From Salibacterium qingdaonense (lineage in GTDB: Bacteria > Bacillota > Bacilli > Bacillales > Marinococcaceae): a stretch of 64,000 bases of DNA. The DNA is taken from assembly GCF_900114715.1 (NCBI RefSeq), contig NZ_FOTY01000006.1, forward strand, positions 98,946-162,945, given 5' to 3'. Positions 32,796 to 41,855 of the stretch are shown here, piece by piece. The notes below the pieces were generated by a model that saw only the letters and a program-made list of their open reading frames with translations, did no database searches and had not been told where the DNA came from. The position numbers were made by a program, and so were the translations under genes. Numbering within the stretch: the stretch's first letter is position 1; the number at the start of each line of letters is the position of its first letter.

Positions 32796-33212
32796 ATGTT
32801 TAACAATGTAACACTGGTAGGCCGTTTCACCCGTGATCCTGAACTCACCTATACGAAAGATGGAACCGCAGTATGCAACTTCACACTCGCTGTGCAGCGT
32901 TCGTTCCGGAACATGCACGGTGACATCGATGCGGACTTTATCCCTGTCACCGTTTGGCGCAAGCAGGCGGAAAATACATCTCTTTACTGCCACAAAGGAG
33001 CGCTCGTCGGTGTAACCGGAAGAATCAATACGAGAATCTATGAAAACAAAGACCAAAAAAGAGTACAGATGGTGGAGGTAAACGCAGATCAGGTTCGCTT
33101 TCTGAAATTAAACGGTTCCTCTGAAACAAGCCGGACTCCTGTAAACAGAGAAGAGAAACCGCTCACACCAGTACACCCGTCAGAATCTGCCGCCATGACA
33201 AAAACAACATAA
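32796..33212 (+). CDS. ssb: Single-stranded DNA-binding protein, short form
   Basis: This 138-residue OB-fold protein starts after a strong AAAGGAGG. It begins MFNNVTLVGRFTRDPEL and continues with CNFTLAVQR and FIPVTVWRKQAEN, the usual SSB core of about 105 residues. The C-terminal tail is short and ends MTKTT. It lacks the acidic DDDLPF-type tip that recruits repair proteins. In this it resembles SsbB, the competence-associated paralogue in Bacillus subtilis, rather than the replicative SsbA. It is monocistronic. Competence control is an inference; no convincing ComK box was found upstream. Confidence 0.9.
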   Translation: MFNNVTLVGRFTRDPELTYTKDGTAVCNFTLAVQRSFRNMHGDIDADFIPVTVWRKQAENTSLYCHKGALVGVTGRINTRIYENKDQKRVQMVEVNADQVRFLKLNGSSETSRTPVNREEKPLTPVHPSESAAMTKTT

Positions 33213-33287
33213 TTCTGGTATCCACGCTGCTTTTCGCTGAAGCAGTCCCCTGTCATTCTTCGAAATTTGTCCTCTATTCTCCCCTCT

Positions 33288-33320
33288 ACACCGCTGAAAA
33301 TCCCTGTTTCAGCGGTGTTT
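33288..33320 (+). terminator. Terminator of ssb
   Basis: The perfect 12-bp arms ACACCGCTGAAA / TTTCAGCGGTGT (33288-33318) have a 7-nt loop and a short T-rich tail. Confidence 0.75.
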
Positions 33321-33352
33321 CTGCACTTATTCGTGCACAAATAACCCGGTTT

Positions 33353-33382
33353 TTGATTATACTTTTATATCGGAATTATAAT
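33353..33382 (+). promoter_or_regulatory. Promoter-like element in the ssb-ferredoxin gap
   Basis: TTGATT (33353-33358) and TATAAT (33377-33382) are 18 bp apart. It lies about 260 bp before the ferredoxin gene and could give a long-leader transcript. The rest of the 426-bp gap holds the ssb terminator and the second promoter at 33521-33549. Confidence 0.55.
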
Positions 33383-33520
33383 GATTATTTGTTAAAATAG
33401 CAGGAAAGGGGTGCTTGTCCGAAATACGACATTCCCTTTGAGTACAACACATTATTGATACCACCCGGAGCCTGGTGAATCATTCCTTTGCGGCCATTCC
33501 CTTTTTTTCGCACGGCTGGT

Positions 33521-33549
33521 TTGAACAATAAACAGTCAGGATATATAAT
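33521..33549 (+). promoter_or_regulatory. Sigma-A promoter of the ferredoxin gene
   Basis: TTGAAC (33521-33526), a 17-bp spacer and a perfect TATAAT (33544-33549) lie about 90 bp before the ferredoxin start. Confidence 0.75.
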
Positions 33550-33638
33550 GGGAAGAATAGATGTACTTTTTCCTCTTGCCGGCCGGAAAGGCTCAAACAG
33601 GGTCGGGACACGGGTTAATTTATAAGGAGGTGGAACGT

Positions 33639-33878
33639 ATGGCATTTGTAATCACTCAACCATGCCAGGACGAAAAGTCCGGAGATTGTGTAGACGTATG
33701 TCCAGTGGACTGTATTGAAGAAGGTGAAGATCAGTACTATATCGATCCGGACGTCTGCATCGACTGCGGGGCATGCATTGTCGTATGTCCGGTAGAAGCG
33801 ATTGTGGAAGATACAGAACTCACACCTGAAACAGAACCTTTCCTTGAAAAGGCGAAAAAGTTTTATGGCACGACATAA
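33639..33878 (+). CDS. Bacillus-type low-potential ferredoxin
   Basis: The start is the ATG at 33639 with AAGGAGGTGG upstream; a longer frame runs through the promoter and is rejected. The 79-residue protein begins MAFVITQPCQDEKSG and has the cysteine pattern of Bacillus ferredoxins: Cys at 9, CVDVCPVDC, then CIDCGACIVVCP. The wide first spacing (QPC and then GDC) suggests either a 3Fe-4S/4Fe-4S pair or a single 4Fe-4S cluster with one decayed site. The C-terminal helix (EPFLEKAKKFYG) is typical. It carries electrons in the cytoplasm. The molybdopterin operon lies just downstream but has its own start region. Confidence 0.95.
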   Translation: MAFVITQPCQDEKSGDCVDVCPVDCIEEGEDQYYIDPDVCIDCGACIVVCPVEAIVEDTELTPETEPFLEKAKKFYGTT

Positions 33879-33898
33879 AACACAATAGAACAAAAAAA

Positions 33899-33927
33899 GG
33901 GCATCCACCGTGGATGTCTCTTTTTTT
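33899..33927 (+). terminator. Terminator of the ferredoxin gene
   Basis: GGCATCCAC / GTGGATGTC with almost no loop lies at 33899-33918. It is followed by TTTTTTT. Confidence 0.85.
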
Positions 33928-34112
33928 ATGATCAACAAATGTGCGGATGCGGACAGCGTCTTTCCCTTGGTCATTCCGGTATCCACCGCTTTTTCATTCT
34001 CATTTGTCAGATTTTCTATCAAGCAATCCTCATTTTTACACTTTACCACCCTGTCTCGTCTTCTTATTCATGTTAAAATGATTAAAATATACGGGTGAGC
34101 AGGAGGGATAGC

Positions 34113-35129
34113 TTGGACAAACAACAAGTAACGGACACAAGAAACCGGCCGCTTCGGGATCTACGGATATCGGTCATTGACCGTTGTAATTTCCGCTGCA
34201 CCTACTGCATGCCAAAAGAGATCTTCGGGGACGATTATCCCTTCATGACAGAAAAGGAACTATTATCCTTTGACGATATTGAAACACTGGCGCGCTCGTT
34301 CACAATGCTCGGTGTCGAAAAATTAAGAATAACAGGCGGAGAACCACTTCTGCGAAAAGATCTTCCCGCCTTAATCGAGAGACTCTCCTCCCTGCCGGGC
34401 ATAAAGGATACCGCGCTGACAACCAACGGTGTGTTTCTTGTAAAACAGGCCGAGGCGCTGAAACAAGCAGGACTGGACCGCGTGAACATTAGTCTGGATG
34501 CTGTGACTGAGCACATTTTTCAGAAGATGAACGGCAGAAATATGAAGCCGCGTGCGGTCCTCAACGGTATTGAGGCTGCACAGGAAGCAGGGCTTGGGGT
34601 GAAAGTGAATATGGTCGTCCAACGCGGAGCAAATGACGAAGATATCCTTCCCATGGCACGTTATTTTAAAGAACAGGGGGTCACGCTTCGTTTCATTGAA
34701 TATATGGATGTCGGCACAAGCAACGGCTGGAATTTCACCGACGTCGTTCCTAAAAAAGAAATATACGAAAAATTAACCGGACTGGCTCCTCTGCACCCTG
34801 TCGAAGATGCTTATTTCGGAGAAGTCGCCAACAGGTACCGGTACGACGGAACCGACACCGAAGTCGGTTTCATCTCCTCGGTATCCGATACATTCTGTTC
34901 CAGCTGCACCCGGGCCCGCATCTCAGCGGACGGCCGGCTGTACACCTGTCTTTTCGCAGAAGACGGACATGACCTCCGCCCTTTCCTCGGGGATGACCCG
35001 GATACTGATGGGCTTGAAGACCGGCTTTCTTCCATATGGCGGCTGCGCAGCGACCGCTATTCAGAAGAACGGACCGAAGAAACAGTACGAAACCGCCGGA
35101 AAATTGAAATGTCCTATATCGGCGGGTGA
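34113..35129 (+). CDS. moaA: GTP 3',8-cyclase MoaA
   Basis: A TTG start at 34113 is chosen because AGGAGG lies six bases upstream; the GTG at 34095 precedes that box. The 338-residue radical SAM enzyme rearranges GTP in the first step of molybdopterin synthesis. It has the SAM cluster motif CNFRCTYC near residue 27, the ITGGEPLL loop near 70 and the second cluster cysteines [18 protein letters not shown] near 255-272. The C-terminal double glycine needed for activity is present (SYIGG). It heads a six-gene molybdopterin operon. The usual partner moaC is not in the window. Confidence 0.95.
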   Translation: MDKQQVTDTRNRPLRDLRISVIDRCNFRCTYCMPKEIFGDDYPFMTEKELLSFDDIETLARSFTMLGVEKLRITGGEPLLRKDLPALIERLSSLPGIKDTALTTNGVFLVKQAEALKQAGLDRVNISLDAVTEHIFQKMNGRNMKPRAVLNGIEAAQEAGLGVKVNMVVQRGANDEDILPMARYFKEQGVTLRFIEYMDVGTSNGWNFTDVVPKKEIYEKLTGLAPLHPVEDAYFGEVANRYRYDGTDTEVGFISSVSDTFCSSCTRARISADGRLYTCLFAEDGHDLRPFLGDDPDTDGLEDRLSSIWRLRSDRYSEERTEETVRNRRKIEMSYIGG

Positions 35130-35144
35130 AAGGAGAGCACCCGG

Positions 35145-36197
35145 ATGGAATACCGCTACAGCAGACAGGAACAATTCGCTCCGATTGGAAGAGAAGGTCA
35201 GGGACGGCTTTCTTCTTCGCACGCGCTGATTATGGGGTGCGGCGCCCTGGGCAGTGCCTGTGCGGAAATGCTCGTCCGTGCCGGTATCGGATCTGTCACG
35301 TTGATCGACAGGGATGTCGTGGAACGTTCGAATCTTCACCGCCAGAACCTGTATGCTGAACGTGATGCAGATGGCTCTGTGCCTAAAGCCGAAGCTGCAA
35401 AAGCGCGGCTTCTGGAAATCAATTCCGCGGTGAACATTCATACCTATGTTATTGACGCCGGCTCCACTCAACTCGACAAACTCGCTCCGATGTGTGATGT
35501 GATGGTTGATGGCACTGATAATTTTGACCTCCGCTTCATTATGAATGATGCTGCGGAAAAACACAGAGTGCCATGGGTGTTCGGTGCGGCTGCCGGAAGC
35601 TTTGGCATGAGCTGCCTTTTCCTGCCGGGAGAACTTCCCTGCCTGCATTGTCTCATGCAGGGGATGCCGGACGGGGCTGTGACCTGCGAGGCATCCGGCA
35701 TCCTCAGCCCGGCAGTGCAGATGACGGCCTCCTTTCAGACAACCGAAGTGATGAAGCTGTTAACGGGAAATACCGGGGCCCTTCACAAAAAGCTCGTCTT
35801 GTTTGATATTTGGAACAATACCCAGCAGCAGTTCGGCTTTTCTTCCATGAAAAATCAGAACTGTCCAACCTGTGGTACTGCACCGGAACATCCTTACCTG
35901 ACGAAAACGGCCCATTCCAGCATCCGCACCTTATGCGGGAGCAATACAGTACATATTAATCCCGGGGAAGAGGTCCATTATGACTTTCTGCTGCTTGAAG
36001 AGCATCTTAAAAAGCACGGCAAAGTGAAAAAAAATGAACACCTGCTTACCTGCCTGCTCCCGTCGCTGCGGCTGGCTGTTTTCACCGACGGGCGCATTTT
36101 GATCCACGGAACGAACAGCCCGGATGAAGCAGAAGCCGTCTATCGTTACTACATTGAAACAGCAGCTTATACCCGAGAAAAGGAGCCGGAAACATGA
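35145..36197 (+). CDS. moeB: MoeB/ThiF-family adenylyltransferase
   Basis: This 350-residue E1-like enzyme would adenylate the C-terminal glycine of MoaD before sulfur transfer. It shows the nucleotide motif GCGALGSACAEML near residue 30, RSNLHRQNLY, DGTDNFDLRF near 125 and two zinc CxxC pairs (CLHC and CPTC). There is no rhodanese domain. About 90 residues follow the ThiF core, starting around TLCGSNTVHI, a segment seen in Bacillus MoeB-like proteins. It starts 15 bp after moaA with AAAGGAG and overlaps moeA by 4 bp. A ThiS-directed role is possible, but the operon favours MoaD. Confidence 0.92.
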   Translation: MEYRYSRQEQFAPIGREGQGRLSSSHALIMGCGALGSACAEMLVRAGIGSVTLIDRDVVERSNLHRQNLYAERDADGSVPKAEAAKARLLEINSAVNIHTYVIDAGSTQLDKLAPMCDVMVDGTDNFDLRFIMNDAAEKHRVPWVFGAAAGSFGMSCLFLPGELPCLHCLMQGMPDGAVTCEASGILSPAVQMTASFQTTEVMKLLTGNTGALHKKLVLFDIWNNTQQQFGFSSMKNQNCPTCGTAPEHPYLTKTAHSSIRTLCGSNTVHINPGEEVHYDFLLLEEHLKKHGKVKKNEHLLTCLLPSLRLAVFTDGRILIHGTNSPDEAEAVYRYYIETAAYTREKEPET

Positions 36198-37486
36198 TGG
36201 AAAAAAGAAACCCGCTGCCCGTACAGGAAGCTGTCGCAAAAATCATGGAGCAGCCGATGGAAGGCAGAACGGAGTGGACCGCTCTGGAAGACGCAGGCGG
36301 GTGCGTTCTCGCTCAGGATATCCAGGCGGACCATGATGTTCCTCCTTTCGACCGGTCCCCGTATGATGGATTTGCCATACGGGCACGCGATACCACGGAA
36401 GCCTCCCGCGAGCACCCAGTGCCGCTTCATGTCATAGACGACATCGGTGCCGGGACCGTATTCGGGGGAACGGTGGACAAGGGGCAGGCGGTCCGGATTA
36501 TGACCGGCGCTCCAATTCCCGGCGGCTGTGATGCCGTCGTCATGCTCGAACTGGCCCATGAATACGAAGAAGAAGACCATCAATACGTTGAAGTAAAACG
36601 ACCGTTTCAAAAACACGATAATATTTCATTCCAGGGAGAAGACACCGAACAGGGTACAACCGTCATTCAACGCGGAACACTCATCCATCCTGGTGTAACG
36701 GCGGTTCTCGCCTCCTTCGGTTACGGACAGGTCCCCACCGTCCAGCGTCCCCGCATCGGGGTGATCGCAACCGGCAGTGAACTGCTTCCTATCACCGCAC
36801 CACTGGAACCTGGAAAAATACGAAACAGCAACGCTTATATGATTATGGCTCAAATCGAACAAGCGGGGGGAGAAGCCGTGTCTTTCGGCACCGTGGCCGA
36901 CGATTTTGAGAAAACTTTCTCCACTGTGAAGGAAGCGCTCCGTTCCGTTGACATCCTTCTCACGACCGGCGGAGTATCTGTCGGAGATTATGACCACATC
37001 CCGGATATTTTAAAAGAACTTGGGGCCACGGTCCATTTCAATAAAGTAGGCATGCGTCCGGGAAGTGTCACAACGGCTGCAACGCTGGGGTCACAGCTGA
37101 TTTACGGACTGTCAGGGAATCCTTCCGCCTGCTATGTAGGATTTGAACTGTTTGTGCGGCCGGTTATTCGAAAAATCCTTGGTTTTGCTGCTCCGCATCT
37201 AAAAAAAAGGAAAGCCGTGCTCGGAACTGACTTTCCCAAACCCAACCCATTTATGCGGTTTGTACGGGCAGAGCTGAAAGAAGAAAATGGAGGATGGAAA
37301 GCGTATCCGGCCGGTTTGGATAAATCCAGCTCGGTAACCTCTCTGTCTGATGCATCAGCCTTGATTGCCCTTCCCGGGGGAACAAGAGGTTACGAAAAAG
37401 GGATGGAAGTGGATGTATTACTCCTTCATTCCATGGAAGGCAGTGAATGGCCATGGGACAATATTGTCCGGTCTTACAGGTCGTAG
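36194..37486 (+). CDS. moeA: Molybdopterin molybdenumtransferase MoeA
   Basis: This 430-residue enzyme inserts molybdate into adenylylated molybdopterin to form the cofactor. Domain III-type motifs are visible: PPFDRSPYDGFAIRA near residue 55, RIMTGAPIPGGCDAVV near 105, IATGSELL near 200 and TTGGVSVGDYD near 260. SGNPSACYVGFELF near 315 is the C-terminal MoeA signature. The start has AAAGGAG eight bases upstream and overlaps moeB by 4 bp, so the two are translationally coupled. It overlaps the next gene, mobB, by 40 bp in another frame. Confidence 0.95.
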   Translation: MMEKRNPLPVQEAVAKIMEQPMEGRTEWTALEDAGGCVLAQDIQADHDVPPFDRSPYDGFAIRARDTTEASREHPVPLHVIDDIGAGTVFGGTVDKGQAVRIMTGAPIPGGCDAVVMLELAHEYEEEDHQYVEVKRPFQKHDNISFQGEDTEQGTTVIQRGTLIHPGVTAVLASFGYGQVPTVQRPRIGVIATGSELLPITAPLEPGKIRNSNAYMIMAQIEQAGGEAVSFGTVADDFEKTFSTVKEALRSVDILLTTGGVSVGDYDHIPDILKELGATVHFNKVGMRPGSVTTAATLGSQLIYGLSGNPSACYVGFELFVRPVIRKILGFAAPHLKKRKAVLGTDFPKPNPFMRFVRAELKEENGGWKAYPAGLDKSSSVTSLSDASALIALPGGTRGYEKGMEVDVLLLHSMEGSEWPWDNIVRSYRS

Positions 37487-37983
37487 GGTTCCAGGGAAGC
37501 GGAAAAACCACACTCATGGAAAAACTGATTCAACGTGCCGCCCGGTATGGGATGAAGCCGGCGGCTCTGAAACATCACGGTCACGGGGGACCTTTAAAAC
37601 CACCGGATTCCCGTCCGAAAGACAATATGCGCCATCACCAGGCCGGAGCTTTCCTCACAGCGGCAGCAGGATCCGGCCAGCTGCAGATGGACGTGGATAG
37701 CAGCAGGACTCTGCCGGAACTCCTCGCGTTCTATCAGTTTTTTGAACCAGGTATTATTTTTGTGGAAGGATATAAACAGGAATCTTATCCAAAGGTAGTG
37801 CTGCTCCGGAACAGCAGCGACCGTTCCCTGCTCCGTGAATGCAGCCGCGTGATCTGCGTTGTCACTCCGGAATCCCTGCAGGAAGAAATGGATATTCCCT
37901 GTTTTCTTCCAAACGATGAGGAGCACTATCTTCCTTTCATCCTGAACGAAATGGAGGTGCCGGATAACCATGGCACTCTTTGA
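37447..37983 (+). CDS. mobB: Molybdopterin-guanine dinucleotide biosynthesis protein MobB
   Basis: This 178-residue P-loop GTP-binding adaptor has LQVVGFQGSGKTTL near residue 10, the Walker A, and then ALKHHGHGG and IIFVEGYKQESYPKVVLLR, typical of MobB. It supports MobA in attaching GMP to the cofactor. The gene starts 40 bp inside the end of moeA, with GGAAGG upstream of the ATG at 37447 (ATG 37453 is an alternative). It overlaps moaE by 14 bp. No mobA is in the window, so MGD formation would need an unlinked mobA. Confidence 0.93.
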   Translation: MAMGQYCPVLQVVGFQGSGKTTLMEKLIQRAARYGMKPAALKHHGHGGPLKPPDSRPKDNMRHHQAGAFLTAAAGSGQLQMDVDSSRTLPELLAFYQFFEPGIIFVEGYKQESYPKVVLLRNSSDRSLLRECSRVICVVTPESLQEEMDIPCFLPNDEEHYLPFILNEMEVPDNHGTL

Positions 37984-38428
37984 GATAACGAGCGAACCGA
38001 TTGCCGCCGATACCGTAGCAGGTAAGGTGAAACGCCCCGAAGCCGGAGCTGTCGTGACATTCAGCGGCACCGTCCGGGAATGGACGAACGGCCGCCGGAC
38101 ACTGAAACTGGAGTATGAAGCATACCGCAGTATGGCGGTAAAACAGATGGAAAGAATCGGGCAGGAGGTGCAGGACAGATGGCCCGACACCCGGACAGCC
38201 ATTACCCACCGCGTCGGTGAACTTCATATTACAGAAACCGCCGTTGTCATCGCCGTCTCTTCCCCGCACCGCCGCTCTGCCTATGAAGCAAATGAATATA
38301 TAATAGAGCGTATCAAGGAATTAGTACCGATCTGGAAGAAAGAATACTGGGAAGACGGAACCGCATGGGTTGGAGATCAACTTGAAACACACCCCTATTC
38401 AAAAGGAGGGCCCCCGCTCTATGATTAA
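37970..38428 (+). CDS. moaE: Molybdopterin synthase catalytic subunit MoaE
   Basis: This 152-residue large subunit of molybdopterin synthase would insert two sulfurs into precursor Z using thiocarboxylated MoaD. The family pattern is visible in GAVVTFSGTVREW near residue 27, LEYEAYRSMA, RVGELHI, SSPHRRSAYEA and PIWKKEYWEDG near 125, which includes the conserved catalytic lysine region. It overlaps mobB by 14 bp and moaD by 8 bp. The enzyme acts in the cytosol as a heterotetramer with MoaD. Confidence 0.95.
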   Translation: MALFEITSEPIAADTVAGKVKRPEAGAVVTFSGTVREWTNGRRTLKLEYEAYRSMAVKQMERIGQEVQDRWPDTRTAITHRVGELHITETAVVIAVSSPHRRSAYEANEYIIERIKELVPIWKKEYWEDGTAWVGDQLETHPYSKGGPPLYD

Positions 38429-38654
38429 TATACTATTTTTCGCCCGTCTCCAGGAAGAAGCCGGCCGGGAAAGCCTCCATGTGGAGAAAGCCGGATACAC
38501 CATCAGGGAATTGAAAGAATGGCTCGACGAAGAATACCGCCTTACCGGATTGAATCGCACGATGACCGCGCGGAATGAAGAATTTACAAACGATGATGCG
38601 GTCATAGCAGACGGCGACACCATCGCTTTTATCCCGCCGGTGAGCGGAGGATAA
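38421..38654 (+). CDS. moaD: Molybdopterin synthase sulfur carrier subunit MoaD
   Basis: The start is the ATG at 38421, overlapping the moaE stop, with AAAGGAGG upstream. This gives 77 residues with a ubiquitin-like fold. The protein ends in the required Gly-Gly (FIPPVSGG), which is activated by the MoeB-type enzyme and converted to a thiocarboxylate. ILFFARLQEEAG at the start and DGDTIAFIPP at the end are typical. It is the last gene of the operon, followed by a strong terminator. Confidence 0.95.
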   Translation: MINILFFARLQEEAGRESLHVEKAGYTIRELKEWLDEEYRLTGLNRTMTARNEEFTNDDAVIADGDTIAFIPPVSGG

Positions 38655-38685
38655 GTACCGGTAAACAATACAGCGTTGATTACAG

Positions 38686-38724
38686 AAAAAGGAGCTCATC
38701 CCAAATCGGGTGAGCTCCTTTTTT
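38686..38724. terminator. Bidirectional terminator between moaD and opuAC
   Basis: GGAGCTCA-CCC and GGG-TGAGCTCC form a stem at 38691-38718. An A5 run lies on the left and TTTTTT on the right, so it can stop both convergent transcripts. Confidence 0.93.
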
Positions 38725-38735
38725 ATCGTCGGCTT

Positions 38736-39725
38736 TTATTCAGCTGGTGTTAGATCCTCGATGGAATCAATATCCATATATTCCGGAACAACCAGACCGG
38801 TGCGTACACCTTCCAGGTTATTACCAAGGTTATCAAGGCTGTCTTTATGTTCTTCAAAAAGATCACCGTGTGTCAGTGGAAGCCACGCAGCAACCATACC
38901 GTCTGCTTGCCCATCGGCAACGGACTGCCACATTACTGCGTTGTCAAGCGGAGTTGTCGTTACTTCGAATCCCATGTTGGAAAGAACTTCGCCTACAACG
39001 TGAGTAGAAGCAACTTCTGTTTCCCATTCAACGTAAACGAGTTCAATTTCTTTGCCGTCTACCTCTTCAGCACCCTCTGTCCAGGAATCAACCATGTCCT
39101 GATTTTCCTCAACGAAGGATGTCGCTGCTTCTTGTGGAGAAGCGCCATTTTGGATTTCAAGCATCACGCTGTTCATGGATTCTTCATCCCACTGGAACTG
39201 ATCAAGAACCGTGTATGCGTTTGGCATATCTTCTTCGAGTCCCTGACGAACCATCGTCTTGATATTTTCAGCGTCACCGAATACATTTTCCGGATCTTCG
39301 AGGTATTTCAGATCATACTGCTGGAATTTCCAGTGTGGACTCCAGCCTGTTACGATGATTGGCTCTTCATTATCAATAGCCTCTCCCAAAGCTGTAGTCA
39401 TCGCACCGCTCGACGAAGTAGCTACTTCCCATCCGGCCAGGCTGTCATACGTTTCTAAAGCCTCTTCCGATGCTCCTACAACGCCGGCTCCGGCTTCTAT
39501 ACCGGTAATCTGGTAATCCATCTGTTCCCCGTAGTTAGTAGAACTCGAACTGTCTTCCGAACTTTCACCGCCGGATTCACTGTCTGTCTGTTCTTCCTCT
39601 GATCCACCGGATTCTCCCCCGGAGTCACCCGATTCTTCTTCTCCTCCACTGCCGCAGCCTGCGGCTGCCAGTGTCATTGAAAGACCAACAGCAAGACCTA
39701 GATGTTTCCAGTTAAATTTCAACAT
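38736..39725 (-). CDS. opuAC: Glycine-betaine ABC transporter substrate-binding lipoprotein OpuAC
   Basis: This 329-residue lipoprotein has lipobox AAGC (MTLAAAGCGSG) and a Ser/Glu/Gly-rich acidic linker of about 45 residues. The two ligand-binding lobes are in OpuAC order: ITGIEAGAGVVGASEEA and GWSPHWKF come first, and VEWETEVAS, VMWQS and AAWLPLTH come second. The tryptophans of the betaine cage are present. This is the reverse of the order in the paralogue at 17582-18514. It is the last gene of the opuAA-AB-AC operon, 89 bp after opuAB. The acidic linker is typical of surface lipoproteins from salt-tolerant bacilli. Confidence 0.95.
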   Translation of the reverse strand: MLKFNWKHLGLAVGLSMTLAAAGCGSGGEEESGDSGGESGGSEEEQTDSESGGESSEDSSSSTNYGEQMDYQITGIEAGAGVVGASEEALETYDSLAGWEVATSSSGAMTTALGEAIDNEEPIIVTGWSPHWKFQQYDLKYLEDPENVFGDAENIKTMVRQGLEEDMPNAYTVLDQFQWDEESMNSVMLEIQNGASPQEAATSFVEENQDMVDSWTEGAEEVDGKEIELVYVEWETEVASTHVVGEVLSNMGFEVTTTPLDNAVMWQSVADGQADGMVAAWLPLTHGDLFEEHKDSLDNLGNNLEGVRTGLVVPEYMDIDSIEDLTPAE

Positions 39726-39814
39726 TGTTAAAATGTCCCCCTTAATAGTGATATATATGGTTAACTTTTCTATGATGAAAAGTATCCACCGTAGTCATAG
39801 AATCATACAGCTTT

Positions 39815-40663
39815 TTATTTTGATGTGTTCAAGCTTTGTGTAAAGCGGTCAATTATAATGGCCAGAATAACGATACCAAGACCTGCCACAAACCCTGATC
39901 CGACTTCCGCACGCTGCAGGGCGGAAAGAACATCTCTTCCAAGCCCCGGTGCTCCGATCATGGAAGCAATAACAACCATGGAAAGAGCGAGCATCACCGT
40001 CTGGTTAATACCTGCCATGATGGTCTGTTTGGCCATCGGCATCTCTACTTTAAACAGCTTCTGAGAACCGGTGCTTCCAAAAGCCTCGGAAGCTTCAATA
40101 AGTTCCTCCGACACCTGTCTGATACCAAGGTTCGTAAAACGAACGGTCGGCGGCGTCGCAAAGACGATGGATGCAAAAACACCCGGTACCATTCCAATAC
40201 TGAAAAAGGCAACCGCCGGAATCAGATAAACAAAGGCCGGCATCGTCTGCATGAAGTCCAGAACCGGTGTAATGATGCTTTGTGCGATTCTGCTTTTGGA
40301 CATGAGAATTCCAAAGGGAACACCAATAATGACACACAATAGACTGGAAATAAGAACCAGTGTGAATGTGGACATCAGTTGTTCCCAGGCTTCCTGGTTG
40401 TAAATAAGCAGCAACCCGACCAGCGAAAAGGCGGCAAGTCCGAATTTCTTTCCACTGGCGAAAAATGCGCCGATCACAACAAGCAGAATCACAATAATCG
40501 GCGGAACGGAAGCCAGGAAATTCGAAGTATTTTCCATGAAACTGCCGAAGTGTTCCTGGATTGGTTCAAAAATGAACGAAAAAATATCTGTAATTGTATC
40601 CGTCACCCAGGTTACCCCTTCAGCGAGCGGTATCTGTGGAACATTTTCCATAAAGTCAAGCAT
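39815..40663 (-). CDS. opuAB: Glycine-betaine ABC transporter permease OpuAB
   Basis: This 282-residue integral membrane permease has about seven hydrophobic segments. The EAA loop that docks on the ATPase reads [20 protein letters not shown] near residue 190. The N-terminal amphipathic stretch ([18 protein letters not shown]) is usual for OpuAB/ProW proteins. It would form the membrane channel for betaine uptake with OpuAA. It overlaps opuAA by 8 bp. No fused binding protein is present; the binding protein is the separate OpuAC. Confidence 0.95.
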   Translation of the reverse strand: MLDFMENVPQIPLAEGVTWVTDTITDIFSFIFEPIQEHFGSFMENTSNFLASVPPIIVILLVVIGAFFASGKKFGLAAFSLVGLLLIYNQEAWEQLMSTFTLVLISSLLCVIIGVPFGILMSKSRIAQSIITPVLDFMQTMPAFVYLIPAVAFFSIGMVPGVFASIVFATPPTVRFTNLGIRQVSEELIEASEAFGSTGSQKLFKVEMPMAKQTIMAGINQTVMLALSMVVIASMIGAPGLGRDVLSALQRAEVGSGFVAGLGIVILAIIIDRFTQSLNTSK

Positions 40664-41855
40664 TTTCTGTCGTCACTCCATTCTCTCCTGCCAGTGCACC
40701 GATGACGGCGCCACGGACAATCACTCCAAGTAGTTTTCCATCCTCTACTACCGCAATTGGGACCGGAGAATCATAAATCTGTTCAAAGATCTCGTTTAAA
40801 GGTGTGTCTTTATCTACCGTAGGAACGTCAGTGTTGAGTATATCATTAATGTTACGTACATCTTGATTCCGGGCATCCGAGGCTGTATCAGCGGTTACAT
40901 ACCCTTTCAGTACACGTCTGCGGTCCGTAACATAAATGCTCGAAAGACCTTCCTCCCGCATTCTCTCCAGTGCCACACGGGGGCCGTGTTTATCGATATC
41001 AACTGTTTCCGGACGTTTCATAATATGTTCAGCGGTCAATATCTTCGAACGGTCCACATCTTCCACGAATTTTTCTACATAATCGTTGGCTGGATTAACA
41101 AGGATATCCTCCGGTGTACCAATCTGCACAATGGAACCATCCTTCATCAGAGCGATACGATCGCCGATCCGAAGCGCTTCATCCAAGTCGTGGGTAATGA
41201 AAATGATGGTCTTCTGCATCGTTTCCTGAAGGTCCAGCAGCTCATCCTGCATCTCTTTACGGATGAGTGGGTCGAGTGCCGAAAATGCTTCATCCATTAA
41301 GAGCACCTGGGGGTCATTTGTCAGGGCGCGGGCAAGCCCGACACGCTGCTGCATCCCTCCGGAAAGCTGTCCCGGTTTCTGGTTCATGTAGCCGTCCAGA
41401 CCAACGAGTTCCAGTGCTTTTTCTGCTTTTTCACGCCGCTCTTCTTTGTCAACACCCTGGATTTCCAGGCCGAATTCCGTATTGGACAGTACGGTTCTAT
41501 GTGGAAACAACGCAAAACGTTGAAATACCATGCTCATTTTTTCGCGGCGGATTTTGCGGAGGGATTCTTTATCCATGGTGGCAAGGTTTTCCTCTTCCAC
41601 ATAAACATTGCCTTCTGTCGGTTCAATCAAGCGGTTCAAAAGCCGGACAAGCGTTGATTTACCACTGCCGGACAACCCCATAATGACGAATACTTCGCCT
41701 TCCTCTACTTCAAACGACGCTCGGTTCACCCCGACCGTATTCCCTGTCTGCTCTAAAATTTCATCCTTAGACTTATGTTCGTCTAACAATTTTAGTGCTC
41801 GCTCAGGGTGCCTTCCGAATACTTTTGATAAGTCTTCTACTTTAATAACGGGCAC
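40656..41855 (-). CDS. opuAA: Glycine-betaine ABC transporter ATPase OpuAA with CBS domains
   Basis: This 399-residue ATPase has Walker [10 protein letters not shown] near residue 60, Q-loop [10 protein letters not shown], signature [15 protein letters not shown] and Walker [14 protein letters not shown]. Two CBS domains follow residue 275 ([13 protein letters not shown] and [16 protein letters not shown]). In OpuA systems the CBS pair senses ionic strength and gates transport. The N-terminal [15 protein letters not shown] region is typical of the proline/betaine family. It is the first gene of the operon. Its upstream region is shared with the divergent GbsR-like gene, which may repress it. 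Confidence 0.96.
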   Translation of the reverse strand: MPVIKVEDLSKVFGRHPERALKLLDEHKSKDEILEQTGNTVGVNRASFEVEEGEVFVIMGLSGSGKSTLVRLLNRLIEPTEGNVYVEEENLATMDKESLRKIRREKMSMVFQRFALFPHRTVLSNTEFGLEIQGVDKEERREKAEKALELVGLDGYMNQKPGQLSGGMQQRVGLARALTNDPQVLLMDEAFSALDPLIRKEMQDELLDLQETMQKTIIFITHDLDEALRIGDRIALMKDGSIVQIGTPEDILVNPANDYVEKFVEDVDRSKILTAEHIMKRPETVDIDKHGPRVALERMREEGLSSIYVTDRRRVLKGYVTADTASDARNQDVRNINDILNTDVPTVDKDTPLNEIFEQIYDSPVPIAVVEDGKLLGVIVRGAVIGALAGENGVTTENA

